From NCBI GenBank assembly GCA_000226015.1, contig JH153282.1, positions 65,198 to 128,082 on the forward strand: a stretch of 62,885 nt of DNA, given 5' to 3'. The stretch is from Mnemiopsis leidyi. Its lineage: Eukaryota > Ctenophora > Tentaculata > Lobata > Bolinopsidae. Position numbers and translations under genes: made by a program. The notes under the pieces were generated by a model. It was not told the DNA's origin. It worked only from the letters and a program-made list of their open reading frames with translations, and made no database searches. This document shows, in pieces, positions 1 to 11,733 of the stretch (the first letter of the stretch is position 1; every line of letters starts with the position of its first letter).

Positions 1-194
1 GTGAGGTTGTTTCTGCAAAGGACTACCACCGCTTTTTGCTAATGCTCCTGCTAGGTGACTCTCGTGGCTGAATCGTGCATGTTGTTCTTTGGGGACCAAG
101 TGTTGGATGCCTTGGTGTGGGACTTAGTTTTTAACTGTTGGTGTTAAGTTGGGTGTGTGTTGTGTGAAGATGATTTGCCCCCCTGTCACATGAT

Positions 195-484
195 GGGTTG
201 GTGGTGTAGTGGTATCTATATGGGTTGGTGGTGTAGTGGTATCTATCCCGACTTTCTACGCAGAAGATCGGGGGTTCGATTCCCAGTTCCGCCAATCCTA
301 GAGGAGTGCGCTAAGGGCATTTGCTTATGCAATCTTCTTCGGTTGACTCAGCCGAATGACCGGGAAACCGTGATTGAGGGTTAAATGAGGAGGGTCTCCG
401 TTAAAAGATCTAGAATCTTCCAGGAGCCCCTTCAGTATAACTGTAAAAGCCTGGGTACAGGTGTAACAAATACAAATACAAATG
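195..484 (+). mobile_element. tRNA-derived SINE, copy 1 (with duplicated head)
   Basis: The head resembles a tRNA gene: an A-box-like TGGTGTAGTGG and a perfect B box GGTTCGATTCC, which together form an internal Pol III promoter. The body (about 300-470) is nearly identical to the second copy at 6204-6475, and the element ends in an AAATAC-type short tail. The first 27 bases of the head are tandemly duplicated (195-221, then 222 onward), so this copy has two A-box regions. It lies in non-coding DNA and is not a functional tRNA gene, because the 3' part of the tRNA fold is replaced by SINE body. Confidence 0.8.
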
Positions 485-1372
485 ATTTTTTTAGCGCGTC
501 ATAGGCGCGCATTTTGAGTGCTGATTTTGGTCCTCTGTACATCGATACGCGTGTATAAACTAGTGATTCAAATATGGGTCTATTTTGTTTATATGAGCAG
601 GCAGTCTTGAAGGTATATTGAAAATGGCTACTGATTTTATTTTTTCCCGTCAAATGCCTTTTTGCGCCTTTTTGCGCCGAAGGCGCAAAAAGGCATTACT
701 AAGGGTTAACGATCGAGGGGGTGGTTGGAGAATGTGTATACTAGGTTTATGTCGTGTGTACGTTCGTGCGTTAAGCTTTTGCGCGCGCTCCTTTATCAAA
801 CTTAATTATGTATACGAATACAATAGTTCACATTATGCAATGTATACATGATTGCCTCAAATATTTGTTCTAATCATGCAACAATCGCAACAAGATGTAC
901 CATCAATCAAGAGATACGATCAAAATTCTTTTAAACTGAAGTTTTATTGAGTAATTTGTCTTGAATGACAGATTACCTAGATCGAAAGATGAATGTAACA
1001 CGATTTTAAACGTTCAGCCGGACAATTCTAATTAACGACTCATCCACACCATTTGTAAAAACACATGAACGTTGTACGAATAAAGGTTGCGTATACAATA
1101 CAATAATGGCGACGTTATGCAGACTCAAGATATTGAAACAAACAATGAAAGAAACGCGCTATTGTGTTCAAACTTTGTGCATGAAGCGTGCAGTTTTCAA
1201 ATCTTGCATCAAACGGCTGCATTAATTCGCGCGTTTAACACATGCAGAACAATGAAATTGACCGAAATGACGTCTGGTTAGTGGTTTGTGAAATGCAAGT
1301 TGCCTGTTGCGTATTTTTATTCCTCATTCCGTGAATTGTAGTAATAATAAGCGATGGCATGACACGGGAAAT
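485..1372. other. Gene-free spacer with one strong hairpin
   Basis: I see no credible coding sequence. At 654-696 there is a perfect inverted repeat with a 15-bp stem (ATGCCTTTTTGCGCC and its complement). It could be the fold-back end of a small transposon. The rest is AT-rich and featureless to me. Confidence 0.5.
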
Positions 1373-1690
1373 TCAGCGGTCGCCTGACACAATGAAAGCG
1401 GCCGCAAGTCTTGTTATATTTGAAAGTGACTGTTTTCTTCTTCCATTCTTCCAGTTTTTGCTTATGTACTTACATATTGTTTTTGCATTAAATTTTTCAA
1501 ATATTTGGATCATTGAAATAGAAGTAGAGTCGAATACCTCTTGTCGGAGATGGGAGTATGCTGGGCATTCTGACATAAAGTGCTCTGTAGTTTCTCTGGT
1601 GTCAGGGCAGTGCTTGCAAGCAGGTATGATGTTATTGTTCATCTTGTTCGTTGTGAGCCAGGAGGTTTTGACCTGAAATGATGCCTGGTC
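1373..1690 (-). pseudogene. LINE ORF2 C-terminal fragment
   Basis: Read on the minus strand, this stretch encodes the cysteine/histidine knuckle that closes many LINE ORF2 proteins: C-K-H-C, then T-T-E-H-F, then E-C-P-A-Y-S-H-L-R. Only this last part remains, with no reverse transcriptase upstream, so it is a 5'-truncated relic. The LINE clade cannot be told from this piece. Confidence 0.6.
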
Positions 1691-3239
1691 AGGTTTTAGA
1701 TGTCAGATTTTATATAATGGGCAAGTTTGGGAGAATTGTTTTTAAGGTATGTTTTGAGTAGTTCTTTTTTTTTCTTGTTTTATATTGGAATCGTCTATAT
1801 TTTTGTTCTACTGGTGAGCATTTTGGATCTTAGTGTATCTCTAATGGTCGTTTTCGGTAGATATAAGAAGGGTTTGGGGCCTATTTGTTTGTGCATTATG
1901 ACTTTTAGCTATTCTACTTTAATAAGCATTCTTTTCAGTCATAAATGGCTTAATTAAGGTTGAAGTTTGTGTTTTAGACCTTACAAAACACCCAAGTGAA
2001 CAAATTTCATCATGAATTTACAAGATTTTGGATTAGTTTAAAAGCGCCCATGAAGATTTGAGCTTAAAATCACATGTTTTTACCAATTTTAGCCAACGTC
2101 AAATCATTATTTTGGTTTAGATTGTTCTAGGCGGTCATTTCTTCACTTATTTTCACAAAATATGCTCAGATATTTATAAAATTACTGAAATAGAGCCCAA
2201 AATTTGCTAATTTTTGGCAACCAATGGATGCGGAAAGTCCAAATGATAGGCTAGGTTGACTCAGAATTATTTTTCTCTGTTTGACTGAAGAATTGAAATT
2301 GAAGAGGACTGAACTAGAACTTTCTATACTGGTTACAAACCTATTGGGGCAACTTTTAAACCTACTGCATGTGGCGGCATATCTTTTCCTGGTCATCTGA
2401 AGCTGAGTCAGAGGGAACAAAAATGTTGGCCTAAAATTTCATTTCATTTGTGGGAAAGTCTTATTGAAGGCCACTAAAAATTCATTTTGACCGAGGAAAT
2501 GACTATTTTTGTGCTATATCATCCAAAATAACTACTGCAGTGAGGAAATGACATTTATTTAAGATAAAAGACCGTCTATCTTAGGTTAAACTGTCGATGT
2601 TGTTGTCTAGCATTATCCTAGTTACACAGAACAATTTTGGAGGCCAAATTTGAGACGCGCCGAGCGCGTGTTTGAGAGTAATATATAAAAAATCTCATCC
2701 AAAAAATTAAAAATTACCCTCAACTTGACACTAATGTCAAGTTTTTGATGCTTTTGTGATTGCATTTAGTCAAGTATGTGGTGTGACAACAATACGAAAA
2801 ACTCCCAAAGGGTTGTCCTCAGTTGAATTAGGCAATATCATATAGATGGAACTTTAAGACCCACCTTTATGTTATCCTCAATATTTGCACTTAAACAACC
2901 ATCATCTTTAACAATCTTGATCACATCAGTTTGGCAATTATCTGCTGATTCAAAATTCGAAAAAATTATCCTCAGATGCCTCATAGAAGTGATTATATTA
3001 GTAAAATTCGAGGTTATCCTCAAATTTTACACCTAAAGAACACTTAATCCCCACTAACCTCATTTTGAAAGCTATAGTAAAAGTTTTTCTGGATGAAACA
3101 TACATTTGGGCTATGTTACTTGTTAATCTATATAAAACAACAAAATTAGAAGGTTGGATAATTTCATGAAAATGGGCTAAAAATGAATGTCACAAAACCT
3201 TCTCGATAAAGTTTCTTTTGCTGTACATTTTTCAAATTT
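1691..3239. other. Gene-free AT-rich spacer
   Basis: No open frame here shows a recognisable domain, and the short frames look random. It is probably old repeat sequence. Confidence 0.4.
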
Positions 3240-3754
3240 CTTGCTTTCTGAAGTATTTGATCAGCTATAGGTGAACTCGCTAGCTTGACTTTCACCGGCC
3301 CACAAGTAGAATAGGCAGGCTAGTTGTTTCTGTCAACTACAATTCTGCTGGTTGGCAAGCAAAGTTTCTCGTTCAAGTCCGACAATATATCTGTGACTTT
3401 GCTTTCTAATTTCTCCCCTTCCTGTTCAGTCAGTCCAAAAGTAATCAAGTTTTTGCTCCTGTCTTAGTTATCAATAGGGCCTCTGGCAGCAATCTTTAAT
3501 GATTTCACAGTAATGCAGGTTTCACTGCTCTTCTTTACAATCACTTCACTGTATGAACTTAGAACTGTTGACTCGACTGCTAACTTGACACTGTTCAGCT
3601 GCATATCCTGGCATTCAAGAAACTTCTATTGAGTTTTGATAACTTAAGTATTATCTATGAGCATTTCAGTCTTAATCAAGTCCTTGTAAGTTTCCATCAC
3701 ATCTACTATATAGTTGCTGTTTCAAAAGATCCAGAGACCAGAGATCATTCAGCA
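3240..3754 (-). pseudogene. LINE-type ORF1 fragment, distal half
   Basis: Minus-strand translation gives pieces typical of invertebrate non-LTR ORF1 proteins: an I-T-F-G-L-T-E-Q-E-G-E segment, a leucine/aspartate-rich stretch, then G-P-V-K-V-K-L-A-S-S. Stops and frame changes interrupt it, so it is dead. The other half lies beyond the pogo element at 8593-8823, so the transposon split this relic. Confidence 0.45.
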
Positions 3755-4685
3755 TATATATAGGGTGGGTCGGGGCAATACTGAACAGGGGCAAATTTGA
3801 ACGACGCGGGGCAAAAGTGAACAAATCTAAATTTCTGCTTACTGTAACATTTTATAAATTTATTTTGGTTGTAGATAATTTTGCGAAGATATTTTGCAGC
3901 CTTTTCCAAAAAATTTCACCTTGAATCATTATATCGGAAATTTTTGAGGAATATTACTAGCACCCGTTCAGAATTGTCCCTCATTTTTTGAGGGCATTTT
4001 GAAAAACTACTCTATAATGCGTTTATTGTCTTAATTTTGATTGGGCATCATTAATATGAACTAAAATGGCAGGAATAACAAATTGCAGCACTCAGGACCA
4101 ATGTTCAGATTTGCCTCAACTTGCCACAAATAGGGGCATTTCTGAACAAAGTGAGCAAATACTTGAATCTTTGAATTTATTGATCTAAAATGTAAGGAGA
4201 AATATGAGAAATCACAAATCATGAAAAGTTATACATGATATGAATGACAGACCTCAAGAGTTTAGTGAGTGGGATGAATCCATGTTGTTCTGATGGTTTT
4301 AGTGCAGATTATGATCGGAAGTTAGCCTTGATACATGTTAAGCACCTACAATAATACAGAAAGTTTAAGAAATTTCTAGATAACACAAAGATTGCTTAAA
4401 AATTGATGCTTACAGTGCATTATATGCATTTAAACTGTTAAATTGTTCCATTCAAATTATCTGAAATTTTATTCGATTGGCATCCATTGCATTGCTCCAT
4501 TGGATTGCAAAACGAGAATAAAGCAATGAGCTGTAATGAAGTTAGCTATGTCGTAGGTAATGTTTAATGATATAGATATATATGTAGTTATAATTGCTGT
4601 TAATAATTTAATCAATATAAATCGCATATTGCACGTCAGTTTAACTACTTAACATCTGAATTGTGAAATTAACCCTGCTATACTT

Positions 4686-7637
4686 TCAAACTTTTTCATT
4701 AATATCAATTTCACAGTTAAAGTTGTACACTAGTTGTCTCATAAGCTCTTGAACAATAGGTACAGGGAGAAGTCGTACTATGTCAGATCCTTGCACGATA
4801 CTCTTGTCGGCCTTTTTTTCAATAAATATTTCACCGTGATTATCACTTCTATAACTTCTATATCCAACAACTTCATAGTTATCTTCGTCTAGAACATCAG
4901 TTATGCAGCAAACGTACCTCAGCTCCATGATTTTCCCTTTTGAGATCCCAGTAAACCGTGCAAGTACAAACGTTCCTACTGTCGGACTAGACTGTTCTTC
5001 AGGGATGATCTCATGGACTGCCAAATTTGGAGTCATGATATCTTCATCATCATTTTCGTCACTATATATTGAGTCAATTATCCTCTTTTTGCGCTTTGAT
5101 AACATCTCCAAAAACTCAGTATCAGATTCAGAGTCAGATTCCTGAACAGATAGAGCTTTTCTTTTCCCGTTGGTTGTTTTCTTGACAGTCACGGTGTGTT
5201 GTTCAACTTTAACTCGTTTTGATTGTTTGCCCTTCGGCAACATCTCTGCAATATTAGCATCAGAATCTGACTCTTGAACAGGCAGAACGTTTCTTTTCTT
5301 CTTGTTCTTTCTTCTGTGGCTGTTTTACAACAGCCACAGGGTTTTGTTCTAATTTAACTCGTTTTGATTGTTTGCCCTTGGGCAAACTCTCTGCAATTTT
5401 AGCATCAGAATCAGTGTCAGGCTTGTTCACAGATTCGGCTTTTCTCTTTCTGTTGTAAGTTTTTCCAGCAGCCTGCTTTTGGCTTTTAGCCTGCTTCAAT
5501 CGTTTCTTTTCTTCTTGTTCTTTCTTTTTCTTCTCTTTTTATTCTTCCTTCTCCTTAACCATTTTATTTGCATCCTCAGAGGTCATGATTTCTCCGAATT
5601 TTCGCTTTAATTTCATAATGTATTTAAGATTTGCTATCCCCATCTTGGTCACATTATCCATCTCAGGTCGTAGTATCAGTTGAACTGCTGACCGGATAGC
5701 GGATGTTGTTGGGGTGGAACATAAAGCAGGCTTCGATGTCTTTGAATTCGTTATTCGGATAGGGGTCTTTAGTGGTGTAATTTTACTATCTGGTACCGAT
5801 TCATTTTCACTAGATAAACCAGCTGTATCTTTAACTTGATGTCCTACTTCAATTAAACGTGGTTTAGGCTTCATTGAAGATGGGTTTTCTTCTTCCACTT
5901 TGATGTCTTTATCTTGATGTCTAACTTCAATAAGATTTGGTTTAGACTTCGATGAAGATGGTTTTTCCTCTTTCGTTTCTTTAACTTGATCATGTTCAAC
6001 TTCAATAAGACTCGGTTTAGAGTTTGATGTAGGTGGTTTTTCTTCTGTTTTTATGTTTGTGTCGCTTTTTATGCCATGTTTTTTTAAATCTTTTCAGTAC
6101 ATGTTATTTGCCCAATGGCCACACTCCAGTTGCCCTAAAACCATTAACAAGGTTTGCTGTTCCTTCCTCGTGCATCCTCTCCATGAGAGAACTTAGAAGC
6201 ACAGGGTTGGTGGTGTAGTGGTATCTACCCCGACTTTCTATGCAGAAGATCGGTGGTTCGATTCCCTGATCCGTCAATCCTAGAGGAGTGCGCTAAGGGC
6301 ATTTGCCTATGCAATCTTCTTCGGTCGACTCAGCCGAATGACCGGGAAACCGTGATTGAGGGGTTAAATGAGGAGGGTCTCCATTAAAAGATCTAGAATC
6401 TTCCAGGAGCCCCTTCAGTATAACTGTAAAAGCCTGGGTACAGGTGTAACAAATACAAAATACAAATACAAATACCGATTTTGTTATCGATTTGTTTTGG
6501 GATTGGCGGTAAAATTTTCGTGTTATATTTCCCCAAATTTTTTTCATCGGCCCAAAAACAGCAACATCCAGTGCCTGTAGATAGTGAGTGCTGTTGGGGG
6601 GTAGTTTGACTAGTATTATCTCATTTTTCCTAGCTTCTTCTAGCACACTCAGGGATATGTGACCGCTAAAGCCATCCATTATAACAACAACAGGTTTCTT
6701 AATTTTAGCCTCTATGATTTCACCATTTAACCAGGATATGTACTGAAGAAACCTTGTTCCATCCATCCATCCATTAGGGGATGTCGTAAATGCTGCACCT
6801 TTTGGTCCATTTAATACCCAGTTAGCAGGAATGGTCGTTTCAGTACCTTTCAGAACGGTGTACGGCGGAAAATAATGTCCTGCAGCACTACCTGTCATCA
6901 AGACAGTATAACAGGCTTTCCCCTCATTCGGAGCAATGATGCTTGGCGCTTGCCTGACCTCCCCGAGAAACTATTAGTTTCTTAGTACTGGCCGAAGTCG
7001 AAAAAAGCAGTCTCATCAATGTTTAGGACACGAGTTGCATCAGACAGATTTCTATGATCAATTTTTGCCAAACTGAAGGCTTTCTTAACGGTTTCAATGA
7101 AATTATTAACAATTTCGGGTGTTTCTGCTTCAGCTCTCTGTTTCTTCAAAATTTCAACTTTTCTTACAGAAAGTTGATCAGAATTGTTCTTAAGAAATCT
7201 GCGTACATATTCTTTTGATGGAATACCATTCTTGAACTGGGTGACCAAACTAAGGTCTTTCACTATAATTTCCAACAATTCCTGGACGTCGTTGACATCA
7301 AGAGGCCAACCAAGGTCAGCTGCTGCTTTGATAGCTTTCACTGCTTGCACCTCTATCTTCTTAGGTATCCCAACATTTCTCCCTCTTTTTTCAACAATTG
7401 TTTTCTTAATTTCTTTTTTATCATTTGCTTTCTTTTGTAGCTGTGAAGTGTTCCTATTGGTATACTTGTTTTAAATGAAACACTTCTGTACGTCTCTCCC
7501 TCATTAAGCATTTTCAAAGCCTTTAAAACATTTTCATGAGAAGGGGGCTCCCGTCCTTTTTTTCTGTATATTCGTACCATGACAGCTGTGAGGAATGAGT
7601 GAATGAATGAATGACTTGTGAAGTGACGATGATACAC
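4686..7637 (-). pseudogene. Broken pogo-type DDE transposase
   Basis: In minus-strand order: a helix-turn-helix of Psq/CENP-B type (about 7580-7360); a spacer domain; the first catalytic Asp in L-N-I-D-E-T (about 7000); the second in I-M-D-G-F-S-G-H (about 6690); the third in L-Q-A-L-D-V (about 6580). A lysine/serine/acid-rich C-terminal region follows (5898-4686). In active members this enzyme cuts and pastes the element. Frame changes near 7350 and 6950, further breaks at 5250-5540, and the SINE at 6204-6475 make this copy non-functional. Confidence 0.8.
6204..6475 (+). mobile_element. tRNA-derived SINE, copy 2
   Basis: Same family as the copy at 195-484, with one unduplicated tRNA-like head (A box TGGTGTAGTGG, B box GGTTCGATTCC), the same body, and a short AAATAC tail. 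It sits inside the pogo transposase, in the opposite orientation, so it arrived after that element. Confidence 0.82.
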
Positions 7638-8592
7638 TTAATATTTGGCAAACGTTTCAACAAAAAGTCAAAGTTTTGTGAAAGAGATATACAATTTGTG
7701 AATTGATACAGTTTGAATAATTTGATCCCTAAATCAAAGCGAACTGAGCATAACATATGAATACAATGTCCTTCTGGGATGCCACAACATTGCATAATAA
7801 CTGAACTTTTGATCAAATAAGAACACTATCACTGAGAAAGAAGAAAATGGGCACAGTGGATCCTAAGCATAGTCTAACTGAACTATCAAAGTAAACCTTC
7901 AGAATAAGGTGGACTAATACATTGTCAGACAATATTTTCTTGTGTTTGAACTTAATCATGCTTTCAGTACCAGGCAAAACTTCCATAAGCAAATTTGATT
8001 CATTCAGTCTACAAAATTATCATCTTAAGTAATAGTTAAGATAAATTGGGGCAATTTTGAACAAGTTGGGGCAAATATGAACAAAGTTAAAAAATTTTCG
8101 GGGCAAATCTGAACATTTTTGTTTTAGCAGCTAGGACCGTAAGATTTTCTGGAAAGGTGTATTATGGCATTAGAACACATATCAAGGCAAAAATTCTTCA
8201 AAATATCGAAAAAAAATTTCCAAAATTTTGGGGGCAAATCTGAACAAGGTGTCATAACTTCTTCAAATTTGAAATTTGTGACTCCAAACTTCATAGATAT
8301 GAATGCCTCGATTCCTAGAACGTTTACCACCAGATAATTTGTTCAAATCGTGTAAAACAAAAATGTTCAGAAATGCCCCTGCTTAAATTTTCAGGGGCAA
8401 ATCTGAACAAACAACAAAAATCGAAATATTTTCAAAGCAATTCCCAATCAAAATTTTTCAATCGTTGGGTTCTATTCTAGACCCAAAAGGAGTTATGAAA
8501 TTCCTGTTCAGAAGTTTCCAACTTCTATAGTTTTGCCGTGCACATGGGGTAAAGGTGAATTTGTTCAGTAATGCCCCGACCCACCCTATATA

Positions 8593-8823
8593 GGACATAG
8601 ACAAAGTGAGTTCTGATCTTGATTTCACATTTAGTTTCTTTTCTGTGTCACCAAACCAGGGACCTAAACTTCCCCCTTCATCGTCATATTTACCCCAGTC
8701 AGATGAATCTAGCCATTGTGCAGCTGTCTGATTGTTTCTCATGATTTGGCAGTATTCACAGACTGTATACCAATGTAGAGTTTGGATGCAAACTTGCAGT
8801 GTAGCTAACAAATGAGAGAGCAC
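8593..8823 (-). pseudogene. LINE-type ORF1 fragment, proximal half
   Basis: Minus-strand reading gives V-C-E-Y-C-Q-I-M-R-N-N-Q-T-A-A-Q-W followed by an acidic linker, the kind of knuckle-and-linker start seen in invertebrate LINE ORF1-like proteins. The frame runs directly into the pogo inverted repeat. It is the other side of the relic at 3240-3754. Confidence 0.4.
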
Positions 8824-9071
8824 TAAATCGCAACATAAACTTCACACACTCAATCTAGGGTCATAGATATTCCTGGTTTGGGTTAAACGGTTGTCAACTT
8901 TCAAGGCCTCAACTTTAAGGTCAAACATCGGGAAAAAGACTTCTGGCCCGCGCCCCCTGAATTAATCTATTATCATGATTTTTAACTTGATTTGTATATT
9001 ATCATTAAAGCTTTACTTAGATTATATCATGATACATTTCAAAATTGTTCTAACTGCATTTACAATTTCAG

Positions 9072-10163
9072 ATGTCCTTGAAACTTGCCAAATTCAAATC
9101 AGCTCATCAAGGCCAGAGAGTTGATCACCCTCTTGCAAAGTACAACTCCAAAGGTGACCTTTATTGTCTACTCTGTAACACACTTATAAAGAATGCAAAT
9201 GTTTGGAAAATTCACTTGTCATCTAGAACTCATAAAGAAAACATGTTACTATTCAAATCTGGAAAAAATAAACAGTCTGATTCCTTAAAAAGACCTGCTC
9301 CTAAAGTGGAAGAAGCACCACCCCGTTCATTGAAAAAATTGAAATCTCAAAACAATGGCACCAATAGCTCTGTAAATGATGCCATGGATACTATAACCTT
9401 ATCTACAAATGATATTAATATCAACTGTACTATCAAATCAGGCATATTGAAACCATCATCAAAAGTTGTACCAACATTACCAGAAGGATTTGTGCCAAAA
9501 AGCAGGCTTAAGGACCCCCCATTGACTGGAATTAATGCTCCACCTATAGAGATAAATTCTGACAAAATCAGAGCTGCTGAAATAAAATCCAACCTTCCCA
9601 CCGGATTTTTTGATGATAATATTGTTCCAACACTAGATGTAGATATTGGCAATTCAAGTCTAGGTCATGAAATTACTGAAGAGGAGGAATTGAAACCAGT
9701 CAATCCAGCATCTAATTTACCTGATGGATTTTTTGATGATGCAAGAGAAGATGCCAAAGCACGCAAGGTAGAGTATAAAGATCCTCAGGAATTAGAATGG
9801 GAAAAGTATCAGACTGAGATGGAGCAAGAAGACATTAGATATAATACTATTCTTGAAGAGGATGACAAAAAATTAAGGGAAGAGAGAGATGTTGGTATTG
9901 GAATCGAGCAAAAGTTATGGGATTATCGTGTTGAGTCAATGGCCGAATCTGTAAAAACTGGACAAATTTGTGTTGCTGACAAGCAGGCTTTTGAATCAAG
10001 ATTAGGAAAGCATGAGAAATTTGAGAAAAAAGAGATTAAGGATGAAGACATAGAAGTGAAACAAGAAAAGCTTGATATAGATGTTAAAATGGAATCCGAC
10101 AGTTTAAGCTCTGATGACGATTATGATGATGTTATGGATTGGAGAATCAAAAAAGGTTTATGA
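9072..10163 (+). CDS. ZNF830: ZNF830 (CCDC16)-like zinc-finger protein
   Basis: A 363-residue protein in one exon. Residues 18-25 resemble the conserved segment that precedes the zinc finger in ZNF830, and the finger is C32-C35-H48-H54. Two repeats of L-P-(T/D)-G-F-F-D-D in the middle, an acidic/basic coiled-coil-like region and an acidic C-terminus are also typical of the family. ZNF830 is a nuclear protein linked to pre-mRNA splicing and genome maintenance. The ATG abuts a TTTCAG, so the transcript is probably spliced (cis or trans) exactly at the start codon. It is the first gene of the same-strand run. Confidence 0.85.
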   Translation: MSLKLAKFKSAHQGQRVDHPLAKYNSKGDLYCLLCNTLIKNANVWKIHLSSRTHKENMLLFKSGKNKQSDSLKRPAPKVEEAPPRSLKKLKSQNNGTNSSVNDAMDTITLSTNDININCTIKSGILKPSSKVVPTLPEGFVPKSRLKDPPLTGINAPPIEINSDKIRAAEIKSNLPTGFFDDNIVPTLDVDIGNSSLGHEITEEEELKPVNPASNLPDGFFDDAREDAKARKVEYKDPQELEWEKYQTEMEQEDIRYNTILEEDDKKLREERDVGIGIEQKLWDYRVESMAESVKTGQICVADKQAFESRLGKHEKFEKKEIKDEDIEVKQEKLDIDVKMESDSLSSDDDYDDVMDWRIKKGL

Positions 10164-10815
10164 CCTTTGATATACATTGCATTTTTAAATGTTTTTATGC
10201 TAAAATAATTTGAATATTTATCTACAGAGTACAAGTAAATCACAGGGCATTTTGCATATAATATGAAATGGCTTATGTACAGCTTGATAGAGTAAAATAA
10301 CATCTTGTACCCCAAAGACCAGTGTCTTGATAAGTTTGTATGTTCTATAAATATATATATATGCTAAAGTGAACATATTTTGGGAAACTCAAGACTGAAG
10401 AGAATATATGGTTGTTGAAAAAAAATCAGTTATAACTTTACTTGATTGCATTTCGTAACTGACCATCTACTGGGAACAGCTGCACCTATGAATTTTTACC
10501 TGAAGAATGAAACTAGGCGGTCTTTTTAGCCAGCAGTCATTGACAATTAAACAAAATTTATGATAAAATTTGAAATTTGTTAAAGTTTCAATTATGGCCA
10601 CTTACTTTTGTTACAATAATTTATAATAATTTGAATGCCAAATAACTTTAATATCATTATTTGATTATGTGTGTTAAATTAATTTCAATACACCATCCAT
10701 ACTTAACTGAGTATTGTTATTTAACCAATTTTGAAATTCATTTTTTGTGTTTTTGTGAGGTACTTTAACCCTCACCACAATTGTCTATAAACTTGACATA
10801 ACTTAGGAACAGATT
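10164..10815. other. Intergenic spacer
   Basis: AT-rich 3'/5' flanking sequence with a short (AT)n run near 10350. I see no gene. Confidence 0.5.
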
Positions 10816-11733
10816 ATGTCAGAGACAATTGATCATGGATACTTTAAACCTCTTCGCAAAGTTAAAGCTCCCACTGACGTTCAGCTTTGGTTGAAATCCA
10901 AAGCATACTCTGATATACTGGGATTCATCACTGCCTTAAATAGTTCTGTCAAAGGAAAATCATACAAATTCTCTTATGAAGTCTGTGAAAGAATGCAAAC
11001 TGTTGCTGCAATATTTCAGTTCATAAAGGAGGATATGGACATCATTCCTCTTGAAAAGGATCAGAGGTTTGGCAACAAAGCATTTCGTGTCTTAGGAGAA
11101 AAAATCATGGAAAAATCTGAGAATTGGATCAAAAATTTATTGCCTGAAGAAATGCAGGGTGCTGTCATTGAGCTTAAGTCCTACTTTGATGAGAGTTTTG
11201 GAAGCTTCATTAGAGTTGACTATGGAACTGGACACGAAATAAATTTTATTGCATTCTGCTGTTGTTTATATAAAATAGGTTACTTCTCACCAAATGAATA
11301 TGTTTCCACCATCTTCTTCCTATTTAGAGAGTACCTTAATTTGATGCGAAAAATACAAAGGTGGTACAATCTAGAACCTGCTGGAAGTCATGGAGTATGG
11401 GGCTTGGATGATTACCAATTCCTCCCTTTCATATTTGGGAGCTCCCAATTTGTTTCAAACCCTATAATTTCCCCTAATGAGTTTGTTGAACCAGTAATGG
11501 TAGCCAAACATCATGAAGACTATATGTTTTTGGAGTGCATCAAATTTATTAATGAGGTAAAAACTGGACCCTTTGCTGAACATAGCAATCAGTTGTGGAG
11601 TATATCTGGGGTCGCTACATGGACCAAAGTGAATAGTGGACTCATCAAAATGTACAAAGCAGAAGTTCTGGCAAAATTTCCAGTCATACAACACTTCGTT
11701 TTTGGCTCTATGTTGGCATTTGATCCAGTCTGA
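10816..11733 (+). CDS. PTPA: PTPA, PP2A phosphatase activator
   Basis: A 305-residue protein matching PTPA over its whole length. Family signatures visible are Y136-G-T-G-H-E (the ATP/peptide-binding core region) and the S-H-G-V-W-G-L-D-D-Y-Q-F-L-P-F-I-F-G block near residues 190-208. PTPA is a peptidyl-prolyl isomerase-like chaperone that loads metal into the PP2A catalytic subunit in the cytosol and nucleus. It is a little shorter than the human protein because the N-terminus is compact. The coding region is a single exon, whereas vertebrate PTPA has many. An AG lies three bases before the ATG. Confidence 0.93.
   Translation: MSETIDHGYFKPLRKVKAPTDVQLWLKSKAYSDILGFITALNSSVKGKSYKFSYEVCERMQTVAAIFQFIKEDMDIIPLEKDQRFGNKAFRVLGEKIMEKSENWIKNLLPEEMQGAVIELKSYFDESFGSFIRVDYGTGHEINFIAFCCCLYKIGYFSPNEYVSTIFFLFREYLNLMRKIQRWYNLEPAGSHGVWGLDDYQFLPFIFGSSQFVSNPIISPNEFVEPVMVAKHHEDYMFLECIKFINEVKTGPFAEHSNQLWSISGVATWTKVNSGLIKMYKAEVLAKFPVIQHFVFGSMLAFDPV

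Larger units (their letters stand above)
3761..8590 (-). mobile_element. pogo/Tigger-like DNA transposon (degenerate)
   Basis: Near-perfect terminal inverted repeats bound the element: GGGTGGGTCGGGGCA from 3763 and its complement ending at 8586, about 30 bp in all, flanked by TA-rich sequence consistent with a TA target duplication. The subterminal regions carry at least ten copies of a GGGGCA-N5-TGAAC motif in both orientations (for example 3772, 3786, 3809, 4134, 8049, 8069, 8100, 8230, 8394). The interior encodes a minus-strand pogo-type transposase broken by frameshifts and a SINE. Length is about 4.83 kb. Confidence 0.88.

Noticed and set aside
222-295. Functional tRNA gene
   Set aside because: A and B boxes are present, but the acceptor stem does not close and the sequence continues into SINE body, as in the second copy.
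1359-1676. Plus-strand hydrophobic frame
   Set aside because: Complement of the LINE ORF2 tail, which has the recognisable C/H motif on the minus strand.
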